Shown here piece after piece: positions 7,915-15,247 of a stretch of DNA of 50,539 bases; the first letter of the stretch is position 1; each line of letters begins with the position of its first letter. Position numbers and translations under genes: made by a program. This stretch comes from Betaproteobacteria bacterium SG8_41 (lineage in GTDB: Bacteria; Pseudomonadota; Gammaproteobacteria; Burkholderiales; SG8-41): positions 1 to 50,539 of the forward strand of contig LJTT01000024.1 in the NCBI GenBank assembly GCA_001303585.1, in the 5' to 3' direction. The notes below the pieces were generated by a model that was not told the DNA's origin, searched no databases, and saw nothing but the letters and a program-made list of their open reading frames with translations.

Positions 7915-8880
7915 GCGGGGCTTGACGCCCGCGGCCCGCACGACCTTGGCCCACTTCCCGGTCTCGGCCTTCAGGATGCGCCCGAATTCCTCGGGGGAAT
8001 TGCCAACGGCGTCGGCGCCATCGCGCGCGAACTTGTCGCTCTCGGCACGCAGCGCGCCAACCATCGCGCTGTTCAACTTGTCGATAATGGGCCCTGGTGT
8101 GCCGGCGGGCGCGAACAGCCCGTACCACTGCGTCACCTCGTAGCCCTTGACTCCTGCTTCCGAGACAGTGGGGGTCTTGGGCAGCGCGCTGGACCGCTTC
8201 GTGCCGGTCGTGGCCAGCGCGCGCAGGCGTCCGCTTCTGACATGCCGCAGCGTCGAGAGCATGGTTCCCACCACCACGGGAACACGGCCGGTCATCACAT
8301 CAACGAGGGCCGGCCCCAGTCCCTTGTAGGGAATGTGGACCATCTTGATATTCGCCATGCTGAGAAAGAGCGCCATCGAAAGATGCGGATTGGTTCCGGT
8401 GCCCGCCGAGGCGTAGTCGAGCCCGCCACGCTGTTGGCGCGCGAGAGCAATCAACTCCTTCACTGTCGTGACCGGCAGCGATGGGTGCACCACGAGAATG
8501 TTGGGCGCCGCTATGGTCTGGGTAACGGGTGCAAGGTCCGTGAGCGCATCGTACGGCAGCTTCTTGTAAGTCGAGGGCAATATGGCAAGCGTCGAGATGC
8601 CCATGAGCAACGTATAACCGTCGGGAGTCGAGCGGGCAACGAGCTCGTTGCCGATGATCGAGCCTGCCCCTGGCCGGTTGTCGACGACGACCCTTTGACC
8701 CAGACGCTGCGAGAACGCGGGTGTAATCCGGCGCGTGAGGGTGTCGGTGCCGCCACCGGGAGAGGATGGGACGACCACGCGCACCGCGCGGTTGGGGTAA
8801 TTGCCCTGCGCGAAAGCGCCGGACGCCACGCACGCGAGCGCGGTGGCGAAGATCGTGAACGAGCGGGTTCCAAACGCCAT
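7912..8880 (-). CDS. Bug family tripartite tricarboxylate transporter binding protein (orphan)
   Basis: Periplasmic solute-binding protein of the Bug/TctC family, 322 residues, with a Sec signal peptide (about residues 1-25, ending AFAQ). The start of the mature protein, YPNRAVRVVVPSSPGGGTDTL, carries the family's ligand-loop motif, and later segments such as GIIGNELVA-like, YASAGTGTNPHL and HIPYKG are all present. No tctA or tctB is adjacent, which is normal for Bug proteins: they are often orphan and may share permeases, possibly the pair at 40-2127. The ATG follows a GGAGGA ribosome site. The ligand is probably an organic acid, unspecified. Confidence 0.93.
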   Translation of the reverse strand: MAFGTRSFTIFATALACVASGAFAQGNYPNRAVRVVVPSSPGGGTDTLTRRITPAFSQRLGQRVVVDNRPGAGSIIGNELVARSTPDGYTLLMGISTLAILPSTYKKLPYDALTDLAPVTQTIAAPNILVVHPSLPVTTVKELIALARQQRGGLDYASAGTGTNPHLSMALFLSMANIKMVHIPYKGLGPALVDVMTGRVPVVVGTMLSTLRHVRSGRLRALATTGTKRSSALPKTPTVSEAGVKGYEVTQWYGLFAPAGTPGPIIDKLNSAMVGALRAESDKFARDGADAVGNSPEEFGRILKAETGKWAKVVRAAGVKPR

Positions 8881-9051
8881 GGGTTATCCTCCTCCTGTTG
8901 TTGTTCCAGCATCCATATCATACCGGCACATCGCCCTCGGATCGAACAGGCATACGGCGCGGGCGTTGCGTCGGGCGTATTTTACGGCAACAGTGCGGAC
9001 CAGGTCCCATAATACGGGATGTCGTTTCCTGTTTCACCGCGGCACTGTTGA

Positions 9052-9879
9052 GTGATGCGGACGATCAACAGCTCGAATAGGGGGAACGCTTTGGATCGCG
9101 CACTCTGGATTTCGTGGTATGACCTGCCCGAACACGGGCGTGAGGCGTACTTGAAATGGGCGCATGAGATGTATATGCCGGCCATGCTCGAACGCCCGGG
9201 CTTTCTGTGGGCCGCGCATTTCAAGACGGAGGACAAGCCGATACAGTCTGGTGTGCCGGCGGGGGCGCCGGGGCGCTTGCGCCGTACCGACGACCCTTCG
9301 ATTCCGAAAGGTAACGCGTACGTTCTCGTGTTTGGCGCTGAGACGCCGCACACGTTCGCCCATCCGACACCACGCAAGCTTCATGAGGCGCTGTCGCAGT
9401 TCGATCAGCAGATGCTGGCGATACGCGCGGGCGAGCGCGTGAATATCATGATCGACGAGGACAGAATCGGCGGGCCCGAGGCAAGGTACCGAAAGCGCAC
9501 GGAGGCGTTGAGCCCGTGTATCCAGCTCGGGTCGTTCAACGCTGGCGCAGCGGACGAGGACGAGATTCTCGCGTGGTACGCGCAATGGCGCTTGCCCTCG
9601 ATGAACAGGCTGCCGGGGTGTGTCGGCATCCGCAAGCTGGTGTCTGTTTCGGGGTGGGCCAAGCACGGCGTGCTCTACGAATTCGTCTCGCTGGAGGCGC
9701 GTAACACGCACTTTCCCGACCACGAGAAGGCGAACCCCGAAATGCAGGCCTGGACCGATACCCTGGTGCGAAAGCTGTTGCACGCTCCGGGCTCTCCCGT
9801 CGTGGCGGTCCGTATCGCCTCGGTGGTTGCAAAGAAGGGCCGGGGGCAAGAAGGCCTGGAGGCGACCCCGATAGTCTGA
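9052..9879 (+). CDS. Tandem dimeric alpha-beta barrel (EthD-like) protein
   Basis: Not firmly recognised. The 275 residues appear to contain two ferredoxin-like dimeric-barrel repeats. The first runs from about residue 17 (ALWISWYDLPEHGREAYLKW, then MLERPGFLWAAHF) and the second from about 160 (QLGSFNAG, WYAQWRLPSMNRLPG). The pattern 'helix, LP or RPG, strand' is typical of EthD/ABM-like enzymes and heme- or polyketide-acting small proteins. A TTG at 9091 stands 6 nt after AGGGGG and may be the true start, removing 13 residues. The ATG at 9052 has no good ribosome site. It neighbours CMD- and ABM-family genes, suggesting a shared oxidative pathway. Confidence 0.65.
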   Translation: MMRTINSSNRGNALDRALWISWYDLPEHGREAYLKWAHEMYMPAMLERPGFLWAAHFKTEDKPIQSGVPAGAPGRLRRTDDPSIPKGNAYVLVFGAETPHTFAHPTPRKLHEALSQFDQQMLAIRAGERVNIMIDEDRIGGPEARYRKRTEALSPCIQLGSFNAGAADEDEILAWYAQWRLPSMNRLPGCVGIRKLVSVSGWAKHGVLYEFVSLEARNTHFPDHEKANPEMQAWTDTLVRKLLHAPGSPVVAVRIASVVAKKGRGQEGLEATPIV

Positions 9880-9898
9880 CGCAAGGAGCCGCGCGTAA

Positions 9899-9928
9899 CT
9901 TCAGTTAAACGCCGGTAAACGCAGAATG
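9899..9928 (-). repeat. 10-bp-period word repeat (CTGCGTTTA type)
   Basis: Read on the minus strand, ATTCTGCGTT TACCGGCGTT TAACTG shows a 10-bp period. It is the same word family as at 10528-10562 and 40043-40069. It is intergenic, between the barrel protein and the CMD gene. Confidence 0.6.
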
Positions 9929-10029
9929 ATCGGGGCCGAGACACATGCTGACCGGTGTTCACCGGCGGCTGCACGGATGCCCCGACGTATTCGAGATGTG
10001 TTGACTTACTGAGAAAAGGAAGGCGAGCG

Positions 10030-10431
10030 ATGAGCGATTTCGAGCAGGACCGCTGGAACAAAGGCATGGAGATCCTGAAGCAGATGGGGCGGCAGGACAC
10101 GATGATGAACCAGAAGGAGCTCTATCCTGATCTCTACAATCTGTCAGTCGGCTATCTTTTCGGGGAGATCTGGTCGCGGCCGCATCTCAGCATCCGCGAC
10201 CGGGAGCTGATCACGATGGCGGCTAACATCGCGCTGGCGCGCCCGCACGGGACGCACTCGCATTACCGCAGCGCCAAGCACCTGGGGCTCACGCACGAGG
10301 AGATCATGGAATTGATCATCCACGTCGGGCACTACGCCGGCTGGCCGGCCATTGCGCATGCGATCATTCAGTACGACGAGGTCCTCAAGGAAGATGCCGC
10401 CAAGGCAAAAAAGGAAAGGGATGAAGGATGA
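10030..10431 (+). CDS. Carboxymuconolactone decarboxylase family protein
   Basis: A 133-residue CMD-family protein starting at the ATG behind AAGGAAGG. The segment LSIRDRELITMAANIALARP, then GLTHEEIMELIIHVGHYAGWPA, matches the PcaC-type (gamma-carboxymuconolactone decarboxylase) branch. There is no cysteine in the protein, so it cannot do AhpD-type thiol chemistry. This supports a decarboxylase or ring-cleavage-product role in protocatechuate-like metabolism. The true substrate may differ, as many CMD proteins in accessory clusters are uncharacterised. It is upstream of an ABM-domain gene on the same strand. Confidence 0.85.
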   Translation: MSDFEQDRWNKGMEILKQMGRQDTMMNQKELYPDLYNLSVGYLFGEIWSRPHLSIRDRELITMAANIALARPHGTHSHYRSAKHLGLTHEEIMELIIHVGHYAGWPAIAHAIIQYDEVLKEDAAKAKKERDEG

Positions 10432-10527
10432 GGGCGGAGCGCCGGCCCAAAGGGCAGAAGGCAGAAGGTTAAAGGGTTTTGATTCTTGTATGAAGTTCTC
10501 CGTGTGTCCGCGGTTCAATGTTCGAAT

Positions 10528-10562
10528 TATCTGCGTGTATCGGCGTTTATCTGCGGCTAAAT
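10528..10562 (+). repeat. 10-bp-period word repeat
   Basis: TATCTGCGTG TATCGGCGTT TATCTGCGGC TAAAT: three units of 10 bp, preceded by GAAT. It matches the repeat at 40043-40069 and the inverted copy at 9899. It is intergenic. Confidence 0.65.
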
Positions 10563-10623
10563 CGGGTTTCTAAACGGAACTCGATCCACCATTTAGGATT
10601 CACGGTCTTTAGGAGGAGGGGGC

Positions 10624-10926
10624 ATGATTCTCGAAGTTGCAATTCTGCACATCAAGCCCGAAGAGATGTCCAGGTTCGAGGCTGCGTTTCCAAAGGCGGA
10701 GGCGATTGTCAGCAGCATTCCGGGTTATATCTCGCACGAGCTGCAGCGCTGCATCGAGACGAAGGGGCGCTATCACTTTCTGATTCGCTGGGAGAGCGTA
10801 GAGGCGCACATGGTGAATTTCCGGCAGTCTCCGAAATTGCAGGACTTCCGCGCGCTGGTGGGCCCGTTCTTCGCGCAGCCGCCGGTCGCCGAGCACTTTG
10901 AGCGCGTCACCGCCAGTCACATCTGA
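10624..10926 (+). CDS. Antibiotic biosynthesis monooxygenase (ABM) domain protein
   Basis: A 100-residue single-domain dimeric alpha-beta barrel of the ABM type. It starts with a strand, MILEVAILHIKPE, then a helix, then SIPGYISHELQRCIET with the family's 'PGY/F-x-x-x-E' pattern, RYHFLIRWES, and the C-terminal FRALVGPFF. The ribosome site AGGAGGGGG is very strong. Such proteins range from cofactor-free quinone-forming monooxygenases to heme-degrading enzymes; many are of unknown role. It lies between a CMD gene and the convergent AhpD-like selenoprotein candidate. Confidence 0.85.
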   Translation: MILEVAILHIKPEEMSRFEAAFPKAEAIVSSIPGYISHELQRCIETKGRYHFLIRWESVEAHMVNFRQSPKLQDFRALVGPFFAQPPVAEHFERVTASHI

Positions 10927-10955
10927 GCCGCTGCGGTGCGGCGGGGCAGAGGGCG

Positions 10956-12326
10956 CTAAACCGGCTCTGGAAATTCGCGGGGCCAGTTCGCGACGATATC
11001 CATGAGGTAGCTCTTCAATCGCGCCGGGTCGAGACGAGCCGTTGGATAGAGCGCCGCGATCTCGGCATCGCTTTCAAGGGGGATCCGCAGGGCATTCTGG
11101 ATCCGGTCCACCTTGCACGAGACGGCGCAAAGCCCGGTCAATTCGACGATCTCGGCATCGCTGAAATTCCCCCGCAGTTGCTGGTAGATGTCGTCTCGGT
11201 CCTTCGCGGTGTTGCACGCCACCTCCGCGGCCCAGGCGAGCGCCGCGCGCTCGCGCGCCGAGAATTTCGGTGAGGCCGCGCAATCGTCCGCGGCAACCCG
11301 CTCGAGTTGCTCTTCGGCCAGGCCGGCCGCGCGGCCCAGCGCGGACCGGTGGGCAAGAGAGTAGGGCGCGCCGTTGACGTGGCTTGTGCGTACGAGCACG
11401 AGCGCTTTCAGCGTGCTTGGCAACCGGCTTCCGACGCCCTCGTAGACGAACGCGACATGGAAAGGCAGAAACAGCTTGCCGAGGTGAGGAATGTGCGCCC
11501 AAAGGCGGACCGCGTTTGACGCGCCCCCGAGCAAACGCCCGGCCGCGCGCAGAAACCATCCGGCATCATTTTGCGCCGCTGAGTCGGGCAGCGTGATCCG
11601 GCATTGCCGGCTCGGCGGCGCGGCGGCCTGTGGCGCGGTGCGCGCCCGGGCTCCGGCTGCGGGCGCAGCGCTGCTTTCCGGCGCGGGAAACTCCCCGGGC
11701 CAGGTGGCGACAATGCGCTCGACGTAAGCCTTGAGGCGATCCGTGTCGACCCGGACCGAGAGCCCGATTTTGTTGACCTCGCCTTGCTCCTCGATCGGCA
11801 GCAGCAGTGAATCCTGGAAGCGGTTCGACTGCGCAAACAGACCACAGACGCCCGTCAGCTCGACGAGCTCGGCCTCGTCGAAATGGCGCCTGACCTCGTC
11901 AAAGACGTCGTCGCGAACGCGTGCCGTGTTGCGGGCGACATGCTCTGCCCAGAGCACCGCCGCGCGCTCCCGCGGCGAGAAGTGCGGCGAGCTCAGGTAG
12001 TCGTCGAGGCTAATTGCCGCGACTTGCTCGCTCGTGATGCCGGACGCTTGACCAAGCGCCGTGTTGTGCGCAATTCAGTAGGCGCAGCCGTTGACATGGC
12101 TCGTTTTGAGGACAGCCATTTCCTTGATTCGGCACGAGAGCATGCCGCCGCCGCCCTCGCGCTGCAGTCCGATGCCCGCGAGGAGCTGGAATTTCGCGAC
12201 ATGCGGAATGTGCCCCCAGACCCGTGCGGAGTTTGGCACACGACCGCGAAACTGGTTTGATGCCTCGAAAAAGCGGGCGGTCTCGCCGGTTGCGGTGAGC
12301 GGATCGGTGATGGGTACTCTCGACAC
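10956..12326 (-). CDS. Two-domain AhpD-like protein, probable selenoprotein (CxxU)
   Basis: Read from a GTG at 12326 (ribosome site AGGAG 4 nt before) through an in-frame TGA at 12077-12075, this gives 456 residues. The TGA is codon 84, in NGCAY-TGA-IAHNTALG: exactly the second Cys of the AhpD CxxC motif, with Cys81 and His87 in place. The frame stays open for 372 further codons. A 7-bp hairpin with a GGUC loop starts 14 nt after UGA. AhpD-like selenoproteins are known in bacteria, so Sec84 is the likely reading. A second domain is offset by 239 residues; there Ala320 and Ser323 occupy the Cys81 and Sec84 positions, so it is redox-dead. Likely a peroxidase- or disulfide-exchange-type enzyme. 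The alternative is a nonsense mutation, with ORF callers reporting only 10956-11957. Confidence 0.75.
12043..12060 (-). promoter_or_regulatory. Candidate bacterial SECIS hairpin
   Basis: On the minus strand, GGCGCTT (12060-12054) pairs with AAGCGTC (12049-12043), seven pairs including one G-U, closing the 4-nt loop GGTC. The loop begins 21 nt after the in-frame TGA at 12077-12075. Bacterial SECIS elements lie within coding sequence shortly after UGA and have a G at the start of the loop; GGUC is also in the E. coli fdhF loop. Fit to the known pattern is good; function is inferred. Confidence 0.65.
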
Positions 12327-12478
12327 GATTCTCCTCTCGTGGTGATGGTGTCCGGGGCGCCTGGTGAACGCTGGCAAGTTAGCACATCGGGACGATACCG
12401 GACACGGGGCAGCGCGCGCGTCCGGTAGAATCGTGGCACTGGGCAAGCACACCAACACACGAGCGTGAGGGAATAAAC

Positions 12479-13222
12479 ATGGCAAGGGAGCTTGACGGCA
12501 AGGTCGCGCTTATCACCGGGGCGGTGCGCCGCAACGGGCGCGCGATTGCGCACGCGCTTGCGCGCGAGGGCGCGGCGATCGTGATCAATACGCGGCGCTC
12601 GCGCGAGGAGGCGGAAGCGGTGCGCGCTGAGCTGGAGGAGGCGGGCGCGCAGGCGCTCGTGTGCGTCGCTGACATCACGGACGAGGCTGCCGTGGCGCGG
12701 ATGTTTGATGCGATCCGGGCGCGGTTTGGCGGCGTCGACATTCTCGTCAACAACGCCGCGGACCGCGAGCGGGTGAAATTCACCGAGATGACGATGGCAC
12801 AGTGGCGTCATATCGTGTCCATCATCCTTGATGGCGCTTTTCTCTGCTCGCGGGCGGCGATTCCGCATATGCTGAAACGAGGGTGGGGCCGGATCGTGAA
12901 CATCGGCGGCGCGAGCCACCGTCTGCCCGGCTACGTCGGGCGGGCGCACGCCGCGACCGCGAAAGCCGGCCTGGAGGGGCTGACGCGCGCGCTCGCAATG
13001 GAATACGCGCGGCAGGGGATCACGGTTAATTGCGTCTCGCCGGGACGAATCGGCGGCGAACGCTCCAAGACCTCGGGCGAAGTGCCGCCCGTGGAGATTC
13101 CCGTTGGGTACGAAGGCGCGCCCGAGGACATCGCCGCATCGGTGTGTTTCATTTGCCGGCCGGCAGCGCGGTTCATCACGGGACAGAACATTCACGTCAA
13201 CGGCGGCCAGGTCCTGATCTGA
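12479..13222 (+). CDS. SDR family protein lacking the canonical catalytic Tyr
   Basis: A 247-residue short-chain dehydrogenase/reductase fold. The nucleotide loop TGAVRRNG (13-20), NNAA (91-94) and C-terminal FITGQNIHVNGGQ are clear. In the active site Ser146 or a nearby residue is possible and Lys162 is present (ATAKAGL), but the position of the YxxxK Tyr is Ala158, with His157 beside it. The RAHxxTAK arrangement seems to be a real subgroup rather than a sequence error, because the flanks are intact. It may use His or be a non-classical reductase. It is divergent from the AhpD-like selenoprotein candidate with 152 nt between starts, so shared control is possible. Confidence 0.88.
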   Translation: MARELDGKVALITGAVRRNGRAIAHALAREGAAIVINTRRSREEAEAVRAELEEAGAQALVCVADITDEAAVARMFDAIRARFGGVDILVNNAADRERVKFTEMTMAQWRHIVSIILDGAFLCSRAAIPHMLKRGWGRIVNIGGASHRLPGYVGRAHAATAKAGLEGLTRALAMEYARQGITVNCVSPGRIGGERSKTSGEVPPVEIPVGYEGAPEDIAASVCFICRPAARFITGQNIHVNGGQVLI

Positions 13223-13318
13223 GCTTGCGGTGTCGCCTGAGTCCACATCGCGGCCGGCGCCGCTCTCGCCGACCATCTCGAAGTGATAAGCTAGCTGCCT
13301 CCCCCCGGCGGGGTGACG

Positions 13319-13445
13319 GTGATGATTGATGTTGATGAGTTCTGGTGATGTGAAATGGTGATGGAGAACCCTTTCTAAGCAACCCGTCGCCAGTATTCGT
13401 CAACACTTCTCATCACTATTTCTCGTCACCAGTACTCATCACCAA
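13319..13445. repeat. 13-bp-period inverted repeat, copy D
   Basis: Left arm: GTGATGATTGATG, TTGATGAGTTCTG, GTGATGTGAAATG, GTGATGGAGAACC. Right arm: about five 13-bp inverted units (GTCGCCAGTATTC, GTCAACACTTCTC, ATCACTATTTCTC, GTCACCAGTACTC, ATCACCAATTCTG). This is the longest copy. It ends just before the ribosome site of the CocE gene. Confidence 0.85.
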
Positions 13446-13465
13446 TTCTGCTTTTGGAGCAAGAG

Positions 13466-15100
13466 ATGGCCGACAAGTCGAAGAACGTATCCCAGCCCAA
13501 AGACTACAAGCTGATCGTCGAGAAGGATGTGCAGGTCCCAATGCGCGACGGGACGATCCTTTATGCGGACGTGTTCCGACCCGACGGCGGGAGCGAGCGC
13601 TTTCCGGCGATCATGAACATCAGCGTCTACCAGAAGGACAAGCTCTGGATCCCGCCGGCGGATCTCGAGGAGAAGGCGAACCCCTACATGAACTGGGAGA
13701 CGGTCAACCCCGAGTGGTGGTGCCCGCGCGGCTACGCGTGCGTGCGCGTCGACTCGCGCGGCACCGGCAAGTCGCCCGGCAAATCCGATCCCAGCTCCTA
13801 TCAGGAGTCGCTCGATTTCTACGATGCGATCGAGTGGATTGCGAAGCGGCCGTGGTGCTCCGGCAACATCGGAACGCTCGGCATTTCCTACCACGCCAGC
13901 TCGCAGTGGCGCGTGGCCAACCTGCGGCCGCCGTCGCTGAAGTGCATCATGCCGTGGGAGGGCCGTGCGGACCAGTACCGCGACCAGGCCTACCACGGTG
14001 GCATCTTCTCGCTCGGCTTTGTCGGCAACTGGTGGCTTACGCACACCGCGCATCACCTGCTCGGTCGTCCGCGCAGCTACAACCCGGACGCTTTCCAGAA
14101 CGACATGCTGTGGAACATGATGCGCAATGACCTCGACTCCGAGTGGTGGCGGCTGTGCAGCGCGCGGTGGGAAAACATCGACGTGCCGCTCTACACCGTG
14201 GGGAACTGGGGCGGCTACTCGCTGCACCTGCGCGGGAACACGGAGGGCTTCATGAATGCGGCCTCGAAGCACAAGAAGCTGCGCATTCACACCGGCACCC
14301 ACTTCCACCCGTTCCACTCCGAGGAGGGGCGCCTCGACCAGCTGCGGTTCATGGACCACTGGCTGAAAGGTCTCGACACCGGAATCATGGAAGAGCCCCC
14401 GGTGAAGCTCGAGATCCGCACTGGTGGCAGCGCGCGGCCCTACCCGTTCCGCTTCGAGCGCGAATGGCCGCTGGCGCGCACGCGATGGACAAAGTGGTAT
14501 CTCCAGATCGACCGCCAGCCCTCCGGAGATGAGCACGGCATCGAGGGCGCGCTCGTCCCGAAACCGCACGCCCTGAGCAAGGCGACCTATCCGGCGAGCG
14601 GGGTGACCCGCGCCGGGGTTGCGTCGGGCTCGTCGCTGTCCACGACGCACGGGGGCGCTGGCCGTACCGGGATTTCATTCGAGACGCCGCCCATGGAGCA
14701 GGACACCGAAATTACGGGCCCGCTCGTGCTGAACCTATGGGTTTCGAGCACGACCGAGGACATGGATATTTTTGCGACGCTGCGCAACGTCGGGCCGGAC
14801 GGCAAGGATGTTTGGGAGGTGGGCCAGCATGGCCAGCCGGTGCCGCTTACCAAAGGCTGGTTGCGCGCTTCTCACCGCAAGCTCGATCCCGAGCGCTCGC
14901 TCCCGTACCGTCCGTATCATCCGCACAACGAACGCTGGTGGCTGAAGCCGAATGAGCCGGTGGAATGCCAGGTCGAGATCTGGCCCACCTGCATCGTGCT
15001 GAAGAAGGGCCACAAGCTGCGCCTCGACGTGCAGCCGCGCGACGGCGTCGGCAGCGCGCCCTACACGCACTACCACGGCGATTACAACGCGGACCAATAA
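13466..15100 (+). CDS. CocE/NonD family hydrolase
   Basis: Serine hydrolase of the CocE/NonD (Xaa-Pro dipeptidyl-peptidase S15-like) family, 544 residues from the ATG behind GGAG. The N-terminal alpha/beta hydrolase domain has VPMRDGTILYADVFRP, then YACVRVDSRGTGKSPG, and a nucleophile elbow GISYHASSQW with Ser141. The C-terminal jelly-roll domain (from about residue 390) shows SFETPPMEQDTEITGP and GWLRASHRKLDPERSLPYRPYH. These enzymes cleave esters or amides such as cocaine or cephalosporin side chains. The second paralogue at 28076 shares the same layout. It begins a same-strand run with a C-C hydrolase and a molybdenum dehydrogenase. Confidence 0.92.
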   Translation: MADKSKNVSQPKDYKLIVEKDVQVPMRDGTILYADVFRPDGGSERFPAIMNISVYQKDKLWIPPADLEEKANPYMNWETVNPEWWCPRGYACVRVDSRGTGKSPGKSDPSSYQESLDFYDAIEWIAKRPWCSGNIGTLGISYHASSQWRVANLRPPSLKCIMPWEGRADQYRDQAYHGGIFSLGFVGNWWLTHTAHHLLGRPRSYNPDAFQNDMLWNMMRNDLDSEWWRLCSARWENIDVPLYTVGNWGGYSLHLRGNTEGFMNAASKHKKLRIHTGTHFHPFHSEEGRLDQLRFMDHWLKGLDTGIMEEPPVKLEIRTGGSARPYPFRFEREWPLARTRWTKWYLQIDRQPSGDEHGIEGALVPKPHALSKATYPASGVTRAGVASGSSLSTTHGGAGRTGISFETPPMEQDTEITGPLVLNLWVSSTTEDMDIFATLRNVGPDGKDVWEVGQHGQPVPLTKGWLRASHRKLDPERSLPYRPYHPHNERWWLKPNEPVECQVEIWPTCIVLKKGHKLRLDVQPRDGVGSAPYTHYHGDYNADQ

Positions 15101-15187
15101 GTGATGAGCACGGGTGATGAAAAATGGTGATGACTACCGGTGATGGGTTCATGAGGCGGTTCTTCGTCACCATCATTCATCACCAGT
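15101..15187. repeat. 13-bp-period inverted repeat, copy E
   Basis: Units GTGATGAGCACGG, GTGATGAAAAATG, GTGATGACTACCG and a partial GTGATGGG, then GGCGGTTCTTC and the inverted GTCACCATCATTC ATCACCAG. It begins on the base after the CocE stop codon. Confidence 0.85.
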
Positions 15188-15247
15188 TTAGGCGCGAGGG
15201 CGCGAAGTGCTTGCCTAACCGAAAAACCGTGATAGTGGAGAGAGAAG

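Noticed and set aside
12075..12077. Simple nonsense mutation or sequencing error in the AhpD-like gene
   Set aside because: Possible but less likely: the TGA falls exactly on the redox Cys, a SECIS-like hairpin follows, and the remaining frame is intact. Kept as the main alternative.
11993..13276. 427-residue open frame on the minus strand
   Set aside because: It is antisense to the SDR at 12479 and out of frame with the AhpD-like gene. No motifs.
13319..13445. CRISPR array
   Set aside because: Repeat units of 13 bp with 6 variable bases and an inverted second half do not have the repeat/spacer lengths of CRISPR, and no cas genes are present.
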